Positions 10,803 through 22,924 of a stretch of 64,000 bases of DNA are shown here, piece after piece. The notes under the pieces are model-generated. The model did not search any database. It was given only the letters and a program-made list of their open reading frames with translations, and had not been told where the DNA came from. The stretch is from Calvatia gigantea (Eukaryota; Basidiomycota; Agaricomycetes; Agaricales; Lycoperdaceae), in assembly GCA_025093985.1 (NCBI GenBank), contig JACAAK010000019.1, positions 248,001-312,000 of the forward strand, given 5' to 3'. Made by a program: the position numbers and the translations under genes. Position 1 is the stretch's first letter; the number at the start of each line of letters is the position of its first letter.

Positions 10803-12620
10803 ATGGCACCAACCCAGAAAAACTATAAGAAGGGAAAGAAAGCGGCCATTGTAGCCTCATCCCCCTCTCCTTCCCTCTCTTCAATCTCTTCCCTCTCTAC
10901 AAAAAATAATTCCCCAGTCAGAAAAGCCCATTCTCTCCCCTCCTCCCCTCGTATTCCTATATCCTACCCTCCCACCGTCACACCTGTGGGCCACGAAACC
11001 CCAATTCTCCCCACCATCCAAATTAACAAACTACTCGAAAAGCCCATTATCACCCTCCCGAATGCCGTCTTTACCAAAGACGAGCTCCAACAATTTGCAG
11101 ACCAGAACAAACAATTCTGGGTCAACATCTTCATCGGCCCAGATTGCGTCTACATTCCCCCCTCCACCGAATCATCTCCCAGTACCCCCTGGGATAGACT
11201 CACCTACCCAATAAGAATGGGAAGCAGCTCCGCTGTATCCTAACTTTATCCCCAGCGAACAGAGGTACCAAACCCACCCAATAACCCTGAACCAAGAGAC
11301 CCGCCAGTCTCTTTCTCCAACGTCGTCACCGGAGCCACTCCCCATACCGCCACCTACGATACGAAATCAACCCCACAGCGGCTCCTCTGGTCACCAAAAC
11401 CAAAGTACGTCTACCCAATCTGGACCGACAAACCCCCCCCAACACTCCCCTCGGAGCGAGCTGGGATCCCAAAATCTATTAGGGCAGAGCTTTCTGTCCT
11501 CGACCAATGACACATTCCCCACTCTACCGCCGGCCCCTCTCCAAAGTCCCCCACAACCACCACCATCAACCTTGAACCCCCCAGGTCAGCCTGGGATGAA
11601 TTACACCCCACTGAACACTCGGCTGCTGGTTACATCGCAGTCAACCCATCTGACCGAGATCCCAACAGCCAAAGCAGCTTCTCCCCTGAACCCCCCTCTG
11701 TGAACGATAGACCTTCGCCCATGGAGTTATGGGCTAGAACTGATTTCTCATCTGAGGGATCCCTCCGCATGATGGTCTTCAAGGGAGACCATCGAACTCG
11801 CTTCCGCTCCGAATATCTATATAATGCCAATCAGCAAAATCACTGGCGCATCATCTGCGACGCCATTTCACAGCTCGAACATCTTTCTCGGGATTATGAG
11901 CACGCTACCAATCGAGCGGCCCTATTTATCCAGGCATCACAAAGCCTTGGATTACCTCAGGCTTACGCCCGCTACCTCAACGAGCATAGCGTTAAGCCTA
12001 TCCCACCCAACCAGCGAACTGGCCCTTCTAAGGTCAGACCACACCAACAAGCCCATTCCCCCACGAGAGAATCCCCCCCCAAACCGCATGTACCTTCCCC
12101 ATCTACACCTCTCCCATCCAGACGAACAAATCCCACCCGAACGACTCAAAGCGGCCATACACAACTTAATGGGCCAACTGGACCAACTTCTAAACCTCCG
12201 AAGCCAGTCCGAAAACCCCTCGGTTCCAACCCAGGATGAGGAAGAACCCCAACCCAACCCCGAGCTATGAACGACCCAAACTTCGACCTGAAGGCCTTTT
12301 GTGAAAAATGTGCCAAACTCCATCTCCCTGCCGTAGGTCACTGGGCCAGTGATTGTGCCTATACCACTTGCCCCATCTGTCGAAAAACCCGCCCTGGCCA
12401 TTACTGCTGGACCTGCCCCCAATACCTCTGCCAACTCTGTGAAACTATCAATCCGAAACACAAACCGGAAGATTGCCCGAAATACATCGACCACGTCCAA
12501 GCCGTCGAAAATATGAAACAATGTTTCCAAGAACAACTCCTGGAAAACCCCCGTGATGCCTTTGACGACGAATATTATGACGATGGGGTATCTTTGGACT
12601 ACTCAGTCTTATCCACGTAA
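10803..12620 (+). pseudogene. B1 ORF3 with three tandem CCHC-like knuckles
   Basis: Extra family-B ORF, 61 bases after the pol stop (TAA at 10739-10741), in one frame of about 605 codons starting MAPTQKNYKKGKK. The N-terminus is Lys-rich, then Ser/Pro-rich; a block with LPNAVFTKDELQQFADQNKQ follows; then a long Pro-rich middle; a helical part with LEHLSRDYEHATNRAALFIQ; and a Cys/His-rich end. There, units of form C-X2-C-X9-H-X4-C, C-X2-C-X6-H-X4-C and C-X2-C-X6-H-X4-C run from about 12300 to 12475, followed by an acidic tail. Stops at 11241 (TAA), 11507 (TGA) and 12237 (TGA). No signal peptide or membrane segment. Nucleic-acid binding is likely; function unknown. Confidence 0.8.
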
Positions 12621-12652
12621 ATTTCGGAGTAATTTACCTAGAGACGGGCTAA

Positions 12653-13280
12653 TGTTACGAACTTACCACATCCCCGGACTCTCCGAACTAACGTATTAAC
12701 CTTCTTAACAGACTTTCTATTATTCCCTCTGTATACCCCAGTCCGTTCTTTATTTATTTATCACATGTACTTCTACCTCTGCTTCTTATAATTCATTCTG
12801 AATCATGTTCCTGTTTCACCTTCATCTTTTCCCACCATTGTACTTCTCCTTACCTGGCTCTATCTTCTTATGACTCATACTCGTTCTTCTGTATTCATTT
12901 CACCCATCCCTATGATTCCTCAGATTACCAATTAACCCGTAGTAGTTCTCATTGACTCATATCTACTTACTACGTAATCTCTCATCTCTTATTCGTAGCT
13001 AGTATATAAACCTTAAGTAGTACTTTGTATTACTTCAGGTTATTCTAGTAACAAGCTTCCTTATCTTCGCTCGTCTGCTACAAGGCTAACAACCTTGGGG
13101 ACTGCAGTGACATTTAACTCGGACTTCTCAGGCAAGCATGAGCTTCTACTCGAGGGAGCGATCCGAAGCCTGCACAGAAGTCATTGAGACTTGTCGAATA
13201 CTCCTGGGCTATAGTGTTGAACCTCTCCCTGAGTGGAGACGATCCGAGCCCGGTTGCGAAGTAAGGTAACGCACGTAACA
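12653..13280 (+). repeat. B1 3' LTR (628 bp)
   Basis: Partner of the 5' LTR, preceded by the purine-rich GAGACGGGCTAA (polypurine tract candidate). It is followed by the target duplicate AACCT at 13281-13285. Confidence 0.96.
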
Positions 13281-13285
13281 AACCT

Positions 13286-13399
13286 AGAGTGCGGTCTAGT
13301 ACATTGTCCATTATCTCTCTTCAAGAGTGAAGTACTCAAGAACCCGTTTCAGCTATAAATAGACTGAACCAACATAGTGGTACAGATTGAGATTCAACA
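13286..13399 (-). repeat. Copia-family solo LTR, second part
   Basis: Continuation of the LTR begun at 3191. It contains the sequence that reads TCTATTTATAGCTGAAAC on the minus strand (TATA-like) and ends GATTCAACA, followed by the AAGTG target duplicate (13400-13404). Confidence 0.92.
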
Positions 13400-13404
13400 A
13401 AGTG

Positions 13405-13521
13405 TACATACATCCTTCTGTATTCAGTATGCTTAACCATCTTTAGTTCCTCTTCCCTTACTTGCCCTCAAGTCTTAGCCTAAGTTGCAACCTGAGGTTC
13501 CACCCAACTAAGGTTGTAACA
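13405..13521 (+). repeat. Family A 3' LTR of A1, second part
   Basis: Remaining 117 bases of the A1 LTR. They include CAGTATGCTTAACCATC, the predicted transcription start/self-primer sequence of family A, and end TTGTAACA. Confidence 0.88.
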
Positions 13522-15116
13522 CCAGTATGCTGCTTCTCCTATCTTTTCCTTGATATAGAAAGGTCTATACCTTTTTTGGCCTAGCTTTTTTGATGCTTGA
13601 TTGGTATGGATATTTGTATTCTCAAGCCACACTTTGTTGCTGATTTGATATGACTTGGTATGGAGCCTGCCTATTACATGCATTACCTTACTTCACAACC
13701 AGGCCTAGATCATCTCCACTCAGAAAGAGGTTCAATGCTATAGCCTAGGAGTATTCGACAAGTCTCATTGACTCATAACCCTTTACTACATAATTACTCA
13801 TTTCCTGTGCATAGCTAGTATATAAACCTTAAGTAGTACACTTGTATTACTTCAGGTTATTCTAGTAACAAGCTTCCTTATCTTCACTCATCTGCTACAA
13901 GGTTAACAACCTTGGAGACTGCAGTGACATTTAACTTGGACTTTTCAGACAAGTACAAGCTTTTACTCAAGGGAGTGATCTGAAGTCTGCACAGAAGTCA
14001 TTGAGACTTGTTGTATACTCCTAGGCTATAGCATTGAACCTCTCCCTGAGTGGAGACAATCCAGGCCTGGTTGTGAAGTAAGGTAACACATGTAACACTG
14101 CTACTGTCATGTTGCTGTTTCATCTTCTCTTGCAATAAGAGTATGATCATAGTGCTGATAAGGTGTTATCTCAGGTATTCTGTAGTTGTTTTAGAAACTC
14201 CATGGCTGCAGGGTTATTAGTCCTCTTGTCATCCTTTCCCTTCCATGGATGCCTTCCATAGTTTAAGAAGAATGGTGTCTCTTCTGTTCCCCTGTGTTGT
14301 TTGTCATTGTACTGGAATTCTGCCACTGGAAGCCATTCAACCCAGTCATTCTGGTCATAGTTGCAGTACAGTCAGAGGTAGGTTTCTACCTCTCTGTTAA
14401 TGTGTTCTGTTTGTCCATCTGTCTGTAGGTGATATGCTGTTGACAAGCTATGTTCTATTCTGATTCCTTTGAATAGCTCCTTTGTGAATTCTGATGTGAA
14501 TTGAGGTCCTCAGTCACTGAGTATTTTCCTCAGTACTCCATGTAGCTTCCATATTTTGTCTTGATAGATCCATGCTATTTCCTTGGATGAGACATCTATT
14601 CTTGTCACTATGAGTCAGATCATTTTTGTGAAATGGTCAACAATGACCAGTATCACATCTTTTCCTTCTGATTCTGGCAGTAGTCTGATCAAATCAATGC
14701 TGATTTCTTTCCAAGGTCCATTCAGTGTAGGAAGGGAGTGTAGTGGTGACTTGAGTGGGACTATTTGCACCTTGCTCCTTTGGCAGGCTTGGCATTCTCT
14801 GGTGTATCTTCATATGTCTTTTTATATTGTTGGCCACCAATAATCCTGGGTGATAAACTCCCTTATCCTGTGTTGTCCCAGATGTCCTGCATCTGGGGCA
14901 TCATGGTATTGTTGGAGAATTTCTTCTCACAGTTTCTGGTTGGGTGGCATATATGTGCTACTTCCATTGTAAACAACACTGTCATGTTCTATAAACTCAG
15001 GCTTCTCCTTTTGTAGCTCTATTGCAACTACCATTTCATGTTGGGGATTTTTCTGTATTTGTTCCAAGAATAGTGGTTCCAAGAACAATTTCACTCAGAG
15101 CAGGACTGTTTTCAGT
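13522..15116 (-). mobile_element. Family A copy A0, integrase fragment
   Basis: Minus-strand family A pol, the target into which A1 inserted. 13522-13671 is the end of integrase (linker reading VWLENTNIHTNQASKKLGQKRY). 14098-15116 runs backwards through the integrase core and zinc region. Their layout matches A2 at 42640-43830. It has many stops and almost no CpG. It ends abruptly at 15116 against unrelated sequence. Its 3' side would lie left of the window, beyond A1. Confidence 0.85.
13672..14097. repeat. Fold-back family B LTR (426 bp, inverted 3' ends)
   Basis: About 100 bp of the B LTR 3' end in reverse orientation (13672-13775) is joined to LTR bases from about position 298 to the end in forward orientation (to 14097). 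Both outer ends are therefore the same LTR terminus. Flanks CTGCC (13667-13671) and CTGCT (14098-14102) look like a target duplication with one C/T change, so the rearranged unit itself was probably integrated. Confidence 0.75.
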
Positions 15117-16432
15117 GTTAAAAAGGCAGAAATAGAATACTAAGTGTGATAGGGATGTACTGCTTAGATTAAGCTGATAAAATAGATATTTAAAGATTTC
15201 TGCACAATGTAAGTTTATGGGGAGGCAATCTGACAATATAAGGGGTAATTCCACAAAATAACATGAAACAACAATGCATAGAGAACACTAGAATAGCTAA
15301 CTACTTTTACTAAGAAGAGTAAAACCAAGTTATACTGTAGAAAGTGCAACTTGCATCCCTTATCTAAGAAGTTAACAAGACACAGAACCTTAGGTACTCC
15401 CTAAGATTCACCCTTGTTAAGTCAATGACCAGAAGCACACTGTCCTACACTTGTGATACTCCAAGTACCAGGGTGTAGTGATGCAATATGCTCTTAATCT
15501 AAGCTCACTTTGCAAGTAAGCCTGAGGTCTTTTTCTTAGATTACAAAGGTCTCAACCTTAGCTCAAGTCACTTAATCCAGTTAATCTCAAAAGAACTTAT
15601 TACTTTGCTTCACTCAGGCACAATAGATCACTTTTCACTATGCTCTGAAGGCTGGGCAATGGCTAGTAGGTTCCTTGCTATGTCTGACACCTCAGAGGGG
15701 GTTTATATATTATTTGGATGCTTGTTATGACAAGATAATGATTACACAACTAGGAACATATTATCAGGCAAGGTACAAACCAGTAGATTAGATCACATGC
15801 CAAGAGAGCTGCAACCTATTAGATTAATGAAACATTGGAAATACATGAAGATTCTGGGTATCCATTTGTTCTGGGCTGTGTCCTAGCCTATTCTCTGGGT
15901 CTGCATTCTTCTCTAAATATGTAGAACATCTGAGATTTTGGACATCATATGAATTGTCCTCCTACATATCCCTGTGGATTGTACATGAACATGTCCATAC
16001 ATGTCATTAGTGCTGAGTGAGTTCATTAATCTAACAACAGTGGCATTTCCTTGTGAACATGCCAATCATTTTTTTAGATTAAGCATGTCAGACTTATTTC
16101 TCGAGTCTAGACTCATCAGAGGGGTTCCATAGCTCTGTATAGATGCATTGGAATGGTTTTTACTGCCTGGTCCAGCCAGAATCATGACTGGTTATATAGT
16201 ATACTGTTAAAATTGCTTTTAGCTAAGCACAGTGGTCACCCTGTAGCCACTGCTATCTGTCATCAATGGCCATAGTGTTCTACAGTGATTGAGTACTCTT
16301 TTATTATACTATTGAGCTCTTAGATTAGGTCATACTACTACAGGAAGGTTCAATGTAATTGTTAGATTAGGCTTGTATGCCTTAAATTAGTGATTTTCAA
16401 GTATGAAAATGGCTTTGCTATTACAGCAAGCA
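15117..16432. other. Orphan AT-rich, CpG-depleted non-coding block
   Basis: About 1.3 kb with no recognisable coding frame, placed between the broken end of A0 and the broken end of a copia gag. It starts TGTTAAAAAGG and ends near CTATTACA, which could be decayed LTR ends, but the adjacent five bases do not match as a target duplication. TTAGATTA-like words recur on both strands (for example near 15164, 15536, 15785, 16075, 16330 and 16365), and there is a TATATATTATT near 15704. Identity unknown; a decayed long LTR or non-autonomous element is possible. Confidence 0.4.
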
Positions 16433-17570
16433 GAGTGGTATTGCTGCTAGTGGCAGCAGAAGAGGAAGAGATGGAAGACATCTTGGCTTGACACATCTCT
16501 TCAATGAGGGCATGGGTAGAAGAATGTAGTGGCTTGATTTGAGCCTATGACATGTAATCCATATCTTCTATGTATCCAGAGGAGCCAGCTTGCTGAGCCT
16601 GTGCTCCTCCCTCCTTCTTGCCTTTGCCCTTGCCATGAAGGCACCAGTGGCACTTTTCTTTCTCACCATCTCCACCAGATGGCTTTTGCTGTTGCTACTA
16701 CTGCTATTGCTACTGCTAGGGCTTCTTCTGCCCCTAGGGTTGCTGCTGGCCTTATAGCCACTGTCCACCTTGCTGTTGCAAATACTGCTGCTGCTGCTGC
16801 CCATCTCTTTGACATGGAGCAAAGCACACTTGTTGTGCATAGGCAGTTTGGTTAGATAAATAAGCAGCAATAATGCCACTACAGGCTTTGTTCTATGTTA
16901 AACTGTAGAGGGACATGTTAGATGTGAGGAGCATTTGAGTGATGTGGCTCATCAATAGATGGAGGGAGTGGAGAAGGATCATGGTTTTGATCTCAGATGC
17001 AATGCCACTATCTATGGTGTCTAGCTGTCCAAAGATCTGCTAAAGCTTGCTGATCTTCAGTAAGGGGTCACCATCTAAGGGCAGTTCAAATGTTATAGCT
17101 TTGATAAACTCATTATAGACCTGAGAAAGTCCCAGTAGACTGAATTGGGTCACCAGGGACAACCACAGAGTGCATGTGTTATGTGATGCATGCTTCAACA
17201 TACTGTTGGGAAAAGTACTCTCTATCAACCCAAGAGCATGGGTATGTAGGTTGTTAGCCTGCCCAACACTGCAGTGCTCATCTACAGTCATTGGGATTGG
17301 AGATCCTGGATGTAACAGATGGGCCAGTGAAGTGCTGGTTACAGTGATAGTGGGGTGGTCAGGCCCATAGAGCTGTTTGTACTGGGGCAGTTTTGTCAAT
17401 GCACTAGAGAAATTCCACCCAGTCCACTCACAGTCATTCAAGGAAATACACATGAGAGCAGAACAGAGGCAGAGTGACCAGATCATGTAGTTCCTGGTCC
17501 CCTGGAGGACAGAAAGCTGCTTATAAGAAGTCTGAATGAAACTAGAGGGTGTGACATTTTGCCTGGACAT
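16433..17570 (-). pseudogene. Copia gag, decayed
   Basis: Starts MSRQNVTPSSFIQTSY at 17570 and shows the gag order seen in Ty1/copia: LQGTRNYMIWSL, then LTSTSLAHLL-like and LGLSQVYNEF blocks. The part after about 17010 is homologous to the start of the young copia ORF at 56798 (DSGIA...ETMILLHSLHP). A Gln-rich tract then follows, in which several CAG codons have become TAG, and a region matching SSGYIQDVDFVSQAQ. Homology to the young copy ends near 16432. Non-functional. Confidence 0.78.
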
Positions 17571-17768
17571 ATTTAAGAGTAGGTAAACAATGTGTCAGCA
17601 TCATGTAGGACTACTGTGCATAGTGCATGCATCATCAACATAGGTAGATAAGGGTATCAAGTGGACCAAAGGACCACTGTCTCCCAGATTGCATATGACC
17701 ATAGCCTCCTCAACTCTACCTGTGTCACTAAATGCAGTCTGAGTAAGTGGCAGTCAGGGCCCATAACC

Positions 17769-18215
17769 TGTTGGAATAAGTACACCACAGTAGCTACACT
17801 AGTGGCAGAGAATAGTCATACTCACTGGGATGTATAGAGAGACTTTATAAATGAAGCTTGTAATGCTAAAGAGTAAGGTGTTCAGGTAGAATGAAGACTG
17901 GATTGTCTAAAGAATGTCCACATACTACATAGACATTATATACTAAAATCCCTGGTCTGTGCACTCTAAACCCTAATACAGGTGAGGTCTTATCTACCAG
18001 TAGCATATACAGAGCATAATGCATACTACAGCATGTATTTAATAGAACATTCTAACCAGCAATACAAGATGCAGTGAAGTGCTGTAAGTACTGTGTCCAT
18101 ACAGTCTATATCATATATAGTCTGTTATTAACTCACTCCAAGAGTGAAGTACTCAAGAGCTATTTTAGCTATAAATAGACTGAACCAACATAGTGGTATG
18201 GATTGAGATTCAACA
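17769..18215 (-). repeat. Copia-family 5' LTR (447 bp)
   Basis: Begins TGTTGGAATAAGTACACC and ends GATTCAACA in + orientation. It is the longest copia LTR here (others 407-415 bp), mainly from extra sequence around 18060-18125. Immediately right of it, family C sequence starts in mid gag, so no matching target duplicate can be tested. Confidence 0.88.
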
Positions 18216-18822
18216 GTTTGGTGAATTATGAAAGGAGAAACAAAGATACATTCTCTTATGAAGGAATAGATGGAACTATGCTAAACCATTGCAATCCCAA
18301 AGAGCCCCTGCCCAAGACCTATGGGCAATGGAAGTCAATAACCTCTATTACAATGAGGATACAGATTCCTCCTCCAAAGAAGACTACCCAGAAGATCACT
18401 CCAAGCAAACTAAACAACAGGAATTAACTTTTAATGTGCAAATCCAACTTAATGTGATCTTCACCCCTACACAGTATAGCTGATACCAAAACCAGCTGTG
18501 TATTGGATGTGGATCAGACAAACACTTTATTAAAGACTGTTCCAACCTGGACAAAAATCTTTCCAAAAGTTACCAATCCAAAAAGAAATTCATGAACTGC
18601 CCAAAGCAGTTCAGCCAAAGACCAGCAAGACCACCTCCACAAAACTACCCATCTCAACTGATTCAATCAACTTGGCCTCCTGCCAAACCCACATTTGCAC
18701 CTGTAAAGATTTCAGTTGCAGATATTCAAACCATGATCAAAGAACTCCCTCATAAAGAACAGGCATCCTTCAAGAACACCTACATTACTGAACAAGTGAT
18801 AAAACTCTTATCAGATTTTTAA
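18216..18822 (+). pseudogene. Family C gag, C-terminal part
   Basis: Acidic stretch (YYNEDTDSSSKEDYPEDH) followed by a CCHC knuckle reading CIGCGSDKHFIKDC at about 18500-18540, then ISVADIQTMIKELP, which matches the family B block ISALDIQAMIRELP. It ends SDF-TAA with a T5 run at the stop, like the family B gag end. One in-frame TGA at 18481. Confidence 0.7.
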
Positions 18823-21800
18823 ATCCTTCTCCTAATGATGCAGATAAATCATCAGGAGACCCTTCTCATTCTGACATTAATCTCATATGACTCCTGACCT
18901 CTGAAAACAAAGCATTGATCTATCTCCCAATTTACCTTTGACAAAAACCTTCCACTGAAACTATTCCCCTTACAGCTCTAATTGATTCAGGAGCCCAAGG
19001 AAATTTCATATCAGAAAAATTTGTCCAATGAAACAAACTCAAACAAAAATAGATTATGCAACCAATTAATGTTTCAAATATAGACAGATCCCCAAATGAA
19101 AAAGGATCAATCAAAGAAATCATAGAATTAAATGCCATAATCAATGGCAAAGAATGCAACATCAATGCCTATATCACTGGTTTAGGCTCAAAAGACCTAA
19201 TACTAAGATACTCTTGGCTGGAAAAGTACAATCTGGACATCAACTGGACAACAAAACTTTTTAAATGGAGAAGCCAAAACTGACTGATACCCCTAATTTC
19301 CAAATCAACCAATGGACCCATGTCCATCAATAAAGTTATCTTAGACACCTTAGGCATGATGGATGAACACAATCGACAAAACATCAACTAAATAGTGCTC
19401 AAAATCTTTGAAGCTTCACTTATGGAAGATGAAGATGATTTATCCATTGAAGACCTTCAACTCTACCTAGAAAATATTGATATGGAAGAATTTTCCATCA
19501 AGAATGAACTCATGTTCAATTGAACTCCAAAAGAACTGGAGATTAATGCCAAAATCACTACTGCTGCAAAACTAAGCAGTAAATATGCTCTAGTTAATAC
19601 AGATAAACTTCCAAAGAAGTTTCACAAATTTAAATACCTCTTCAATCCAAAGAAAGCAGAATGATTTCCACCAGATTGACCCTATAACCATAAAATCAAT
19701 CTAAAACTCTTCTTCAAACCACAACTTGGAAAAACTTATCCTCTATCTCCCAAAGAAACCAAGGAATTACAAACCTTTCTAGATAATAATATAAAGAAAG
19801 GATATATCCAAGAATCTGAATCACCCATGGCCTCTTCCTTCTTCTTTGTTGGAAAGAAAGACAGAAAACTATGACCATGTCAGAACTATCAATACCTCAA
19901 TTCCCATACTGTCAAGAACACCTATCCTATCCTTATGATTACCACTATCATGGATAAACTCAAAGGAACTAAACTGTTTACAAAAATGGATGTTTGACTA
20001 GAATACAACAATATTCATATTTGAGAAGGAGACCAATGGAAAGCCACCTTCAAAACTCCATTGGGACTTTACGAGCCCAATCTGATGTTTTTTGGCATAT
20101 GCAATTCTCCTGCCACCTTTCAAAAAATGATGGATACTATCTTTGAAAAGATGCTCTACAGAGGGAAAATCATCATCTATATGGATGACATCCTACTCTT
20201 TGTGAATACTCAAGAAGAATTGGATGCACTTACCCTGGAAGCACTACAAATTCTAGAAGACAACAACCTCTTCCTGAAATTAGAAAAATGCAAATTTGAC
20301 AAAGTCTGATTAGAATACCTTGGAATGATCATCATCTTAGACCATATCGAAATGGACAACACCAAACTTAAAGAAATTAATAAATGGCCCATTCCTAAAA
20401 CCACCCAAGACATTCACAAATTCATGGGCTTTTGCAACTTCTACCAAAAATTCATCCATCATTACTCTGATATTTCCAGACCCTTAAATGCCCTTCTTTC
20501 TAAAACAAAGAAGTTTGAATGGACAACCCCTGCTCTAGATGCTTTTATTAAGCTAAAACAAGAGTTTACTAAATGACCCATATTACAAATGCTGGATTAA
20601 ACCAAACTCTTCAGTATTGAAACTGATGTCTCCAAATATGCATCTGGAGCTATCCTCATCCAAAAAGATACTAATGGGAACACCCATCCTGTCGCCTATC
20701 TCTCAAAATCCTTCTTATCTGTAGAAAGGAATTATGAAGTTCATAATAGAGAACTTCTTGCAATAATACAAGCACTAGAAGAATGGAGACACTATCTCAA
20801 AGGGTCTCCCCATGAAACCCTCATCAGAACTGACCACCAGAACCTAACATTCTGGAGAAAACCCCAAAATATCTCCAAAAGACAAGCATGATAGCTCCAA
20901 TTCTTATCTCAATTCAACTTCAAAATCAAACATATTGCTAGAACAAAGATATTAGCAGTGGATGCACTCTCCAGAAGACCAGATCATGAAATAGATGATG
21001 ATGACAATGAAAATGTCACTGTTCTAATGGATAATCTATTCCTCAATAATATTATGGTCCTTCCAGATGGACTATTCATCAACCTCATTGACCCTATTCT
21101 TCAAGAGGAGATTACTTCATCCACCAAATATGATGATGAATCTATATTCACCTTCAAACAATTACAATCAAAGGAACCCAAAACCATTGACTCTAAATAT
21201 AGCTTATTCCCAACCAAATCTGGTCACCTTCTAACATTTAATGGAAAAGTAGTTATTTTAAATGATCTTCCACTCAAACAAAAAATCATACAATGATACC
21301 ATGACTATGTATCAGCAGGACATTCTGGTAAACAAGAAACTTATTGGCAGGCTAAACAAGAAGTATATTGGCCTGGTCTAGCAACCTTTGTAAAAAATTA
21401 TGTCAAGGGATGTGCATACTGCCAACAATTCAAAATTAACCAATATCCTACCCATTCCCTTCTACAACTAATCGAACCAGCTAAATCCACAAGACCATTT
21501 TCCCAACTTTCAATGGATTTATTAATGGATTTACCTAAATTCCATGGATATAATGCTATTTTATCTGTGGTGGATCACAAACTTATAAAGAGGGTAATTC
21601 TATGCTCAACTATGAAAACAGCCACAGCTAAAGATATTGCCAACCTATTTTTGGAAAAAGTCTATTCCAGATTCAGACTACTGGACAAAATCATATCTGA
21701 CAGAGACTCTTGATTCATGGCAAAGTCAATGAAAACACTTTTCAAATGACTTAATATAAAACAGTCATTCTTGTTTACCTTTCATCCCTAATTAGATGGA

Positions 21801-22920
21801 ATGATGGAATGATTCAATCAAGAAATTACAGCCTACTTATTGATTTATTGCACCCAGAACCCCACAATCTGGGTAGACAATATCCTAACACTAGAATTCA
21901 TACATACTTCAAGACTACACTCAGACAGAAAGCAAACTCCATTTGAACTCATGTATGGAAGTAAATCTAATGGCATACCATGTTACATGTGTTACCTTAC
22001 TTCGCAACCGGGCTTGGATCGTCTCCACTCAGGGAGAGGTTCAACACTATAGCCCAGGAGTATTCGACAAGTCTCAATGACTTCTGTGCAGGCTTCGGAT
22101 CGCTCCCTCGAGTAGAAGCTCATGCTTGCCTGAGAAGTCTGAGTTAAATGTCACTGCAGTCCCCAAGGTTGTTAGCCTTGTAGCAGATGAGCGAAGATAA
22201 GGAAGCTTGTTACTAGAATAACCTGAAGTAATACAAAGTACTACTTAAGGTTTATATACTAGCTACGAATAAGAGATGAGAGATTACGTAGTAAGTAGAT
22301 ATGAGTCAATGAGAACTACTATGGGTTAATTGGTAATCTGAGGAATCGTAGGGATGGGTGAAATGAATACAGAAGAACGAGTATGAGTCATAAGAAGATA
22401 GAGCCAGGTAAGGAGAAGTACAATGGCAGGAAAAGATGAAGGTGAAACAGGAACATGATTCAGAATGAATCATAAGAAGCAGAGATAGAAGTACATGTGA
22501 TAAATAAATAAAGAACGGACCGGGGTATACAGAGGGAATAATAGAAAGTCTGTTAAGAAGGTTAATACGTTAGTTCGGAGAGTCCGGGGATGTAGTAAGT
22601 TCGTAACATACCAACCATCATGGAAGAAACCAAAATAGAATCTATGGAGGAATGAATTGAGGCTCTCAACCAAGCAAGAAGAGAAGCCATTGCAGCACAT
22701 AAACTAGTGGCTGAATATATGGAAAGAAGAATCACTTCACACTTCAAATCCTTTGCCCTAGGCCAATGAGTATGGCTAGAAACACAGAATTTATATCTTC
22801 CATTTGAATCAAAAAAGATATCCCTGAAATGACTTGGACCATATCCTATAACCCAAGTCATCTTTCCCTTGGACTATAGACTAGAATTACCAAAGAGCTG
22901 GAAAATCCATAATATATTCC
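18819..22920 (+). pseudogene. Family C pol remnant
   Basis: Protease block ALIDSGAQGNFIS near 18975; RT blocks FFVGKKD (about 19840), FKTPLGLYEPNLMFFG and an intact YMDDILL active site near 20180 (written GAT-GAC, so its CpG is already gone without changing the protein); RNase H about 20600-20850; integrase zinc region about 21300-21430 and core with MDLLMDLPKFHG, ISDRDS and a degraded TERFNQE equivalent; then a GPY/F-like linker to 22920. Many stops. Confidence 0.8.
21981..22608 (-). repeat. Family B solo LTR
   Basis: Full 628-bp B LTR in reverse orientation inside C integrase. It is flanked by perfect TACCA duplications (21976-21980 and 22609-22613). C coding sequence resumes directly after it. 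It still has many CpG sites, so it is younger than C. Confidence 0.95.
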
Positions 22921-22924
22921 ACAC

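Larger units (their letters stand above)
3484..13280 (+). mobile_element. Ty3/gypsy family B, full-length copy B1
   Basis: Complete element of 9797 bp: 628-bp LTRs at both ends (3484-4111, 12653-13280), leader, gag, pol, ORF3, and the 5-bp target duplication AACCT. The LTRs differ at 10 of 628 positions, all transitions, nine of them at CpG. A foreign solo LTR of 622 bp sits in the leader. All three ORFs are interrupted. Of 14 premature stops I found, 13 are TGA; 11 of these are CGA in sister copy B2 and two are TGA in both. It is recent compared with its A1 host but inactive. Confidence 0.95.
16433..18215 (-). mobile_element. Copia-family 5' fragment (LTR, leader, gag)
   Basis: Minus-strand element with its 5' LTR at 17769-18215, a leader of about 200 bp, and gag. 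It stops inside gag near 16432, so pol and the 3' LTR are missing. It is the only place in the window where the copia gag N-terminus can be seen. On the minus strand the bases following the LTR read GGTTATGGGCCCTG, a primer-binding-site candidate that I could not assign to a tRNA. Confidence 0.8.
18216..22924 (+). mobile_element. Ty3/gypsy family C (old relative of B)
   Basis: Plus-strand gag-pol related to family B but clearly diverged, without LTRs in the window. It begins in late gag and ends in the integrase C-terminus (SWKIHNIFH), where the B3 5' LTR was inserted. CpG is almost completely gone and stops are scattered throughout. It is split by a solo B LTR at 21981-22608. It is among the oldest material in the window because B3, the B solo LTR and the copia LTR all abut or interrupt it. 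Confidence 0.85.

Noticed and set aside
17750..17768. tRNA-derived primer-binding site for the copia element
   Set aside because: GGTTATGGGCCC after the LTR may be one, but I could not match it to a tRNA from memory, so it is mentioned only as a candidate within the element entry.
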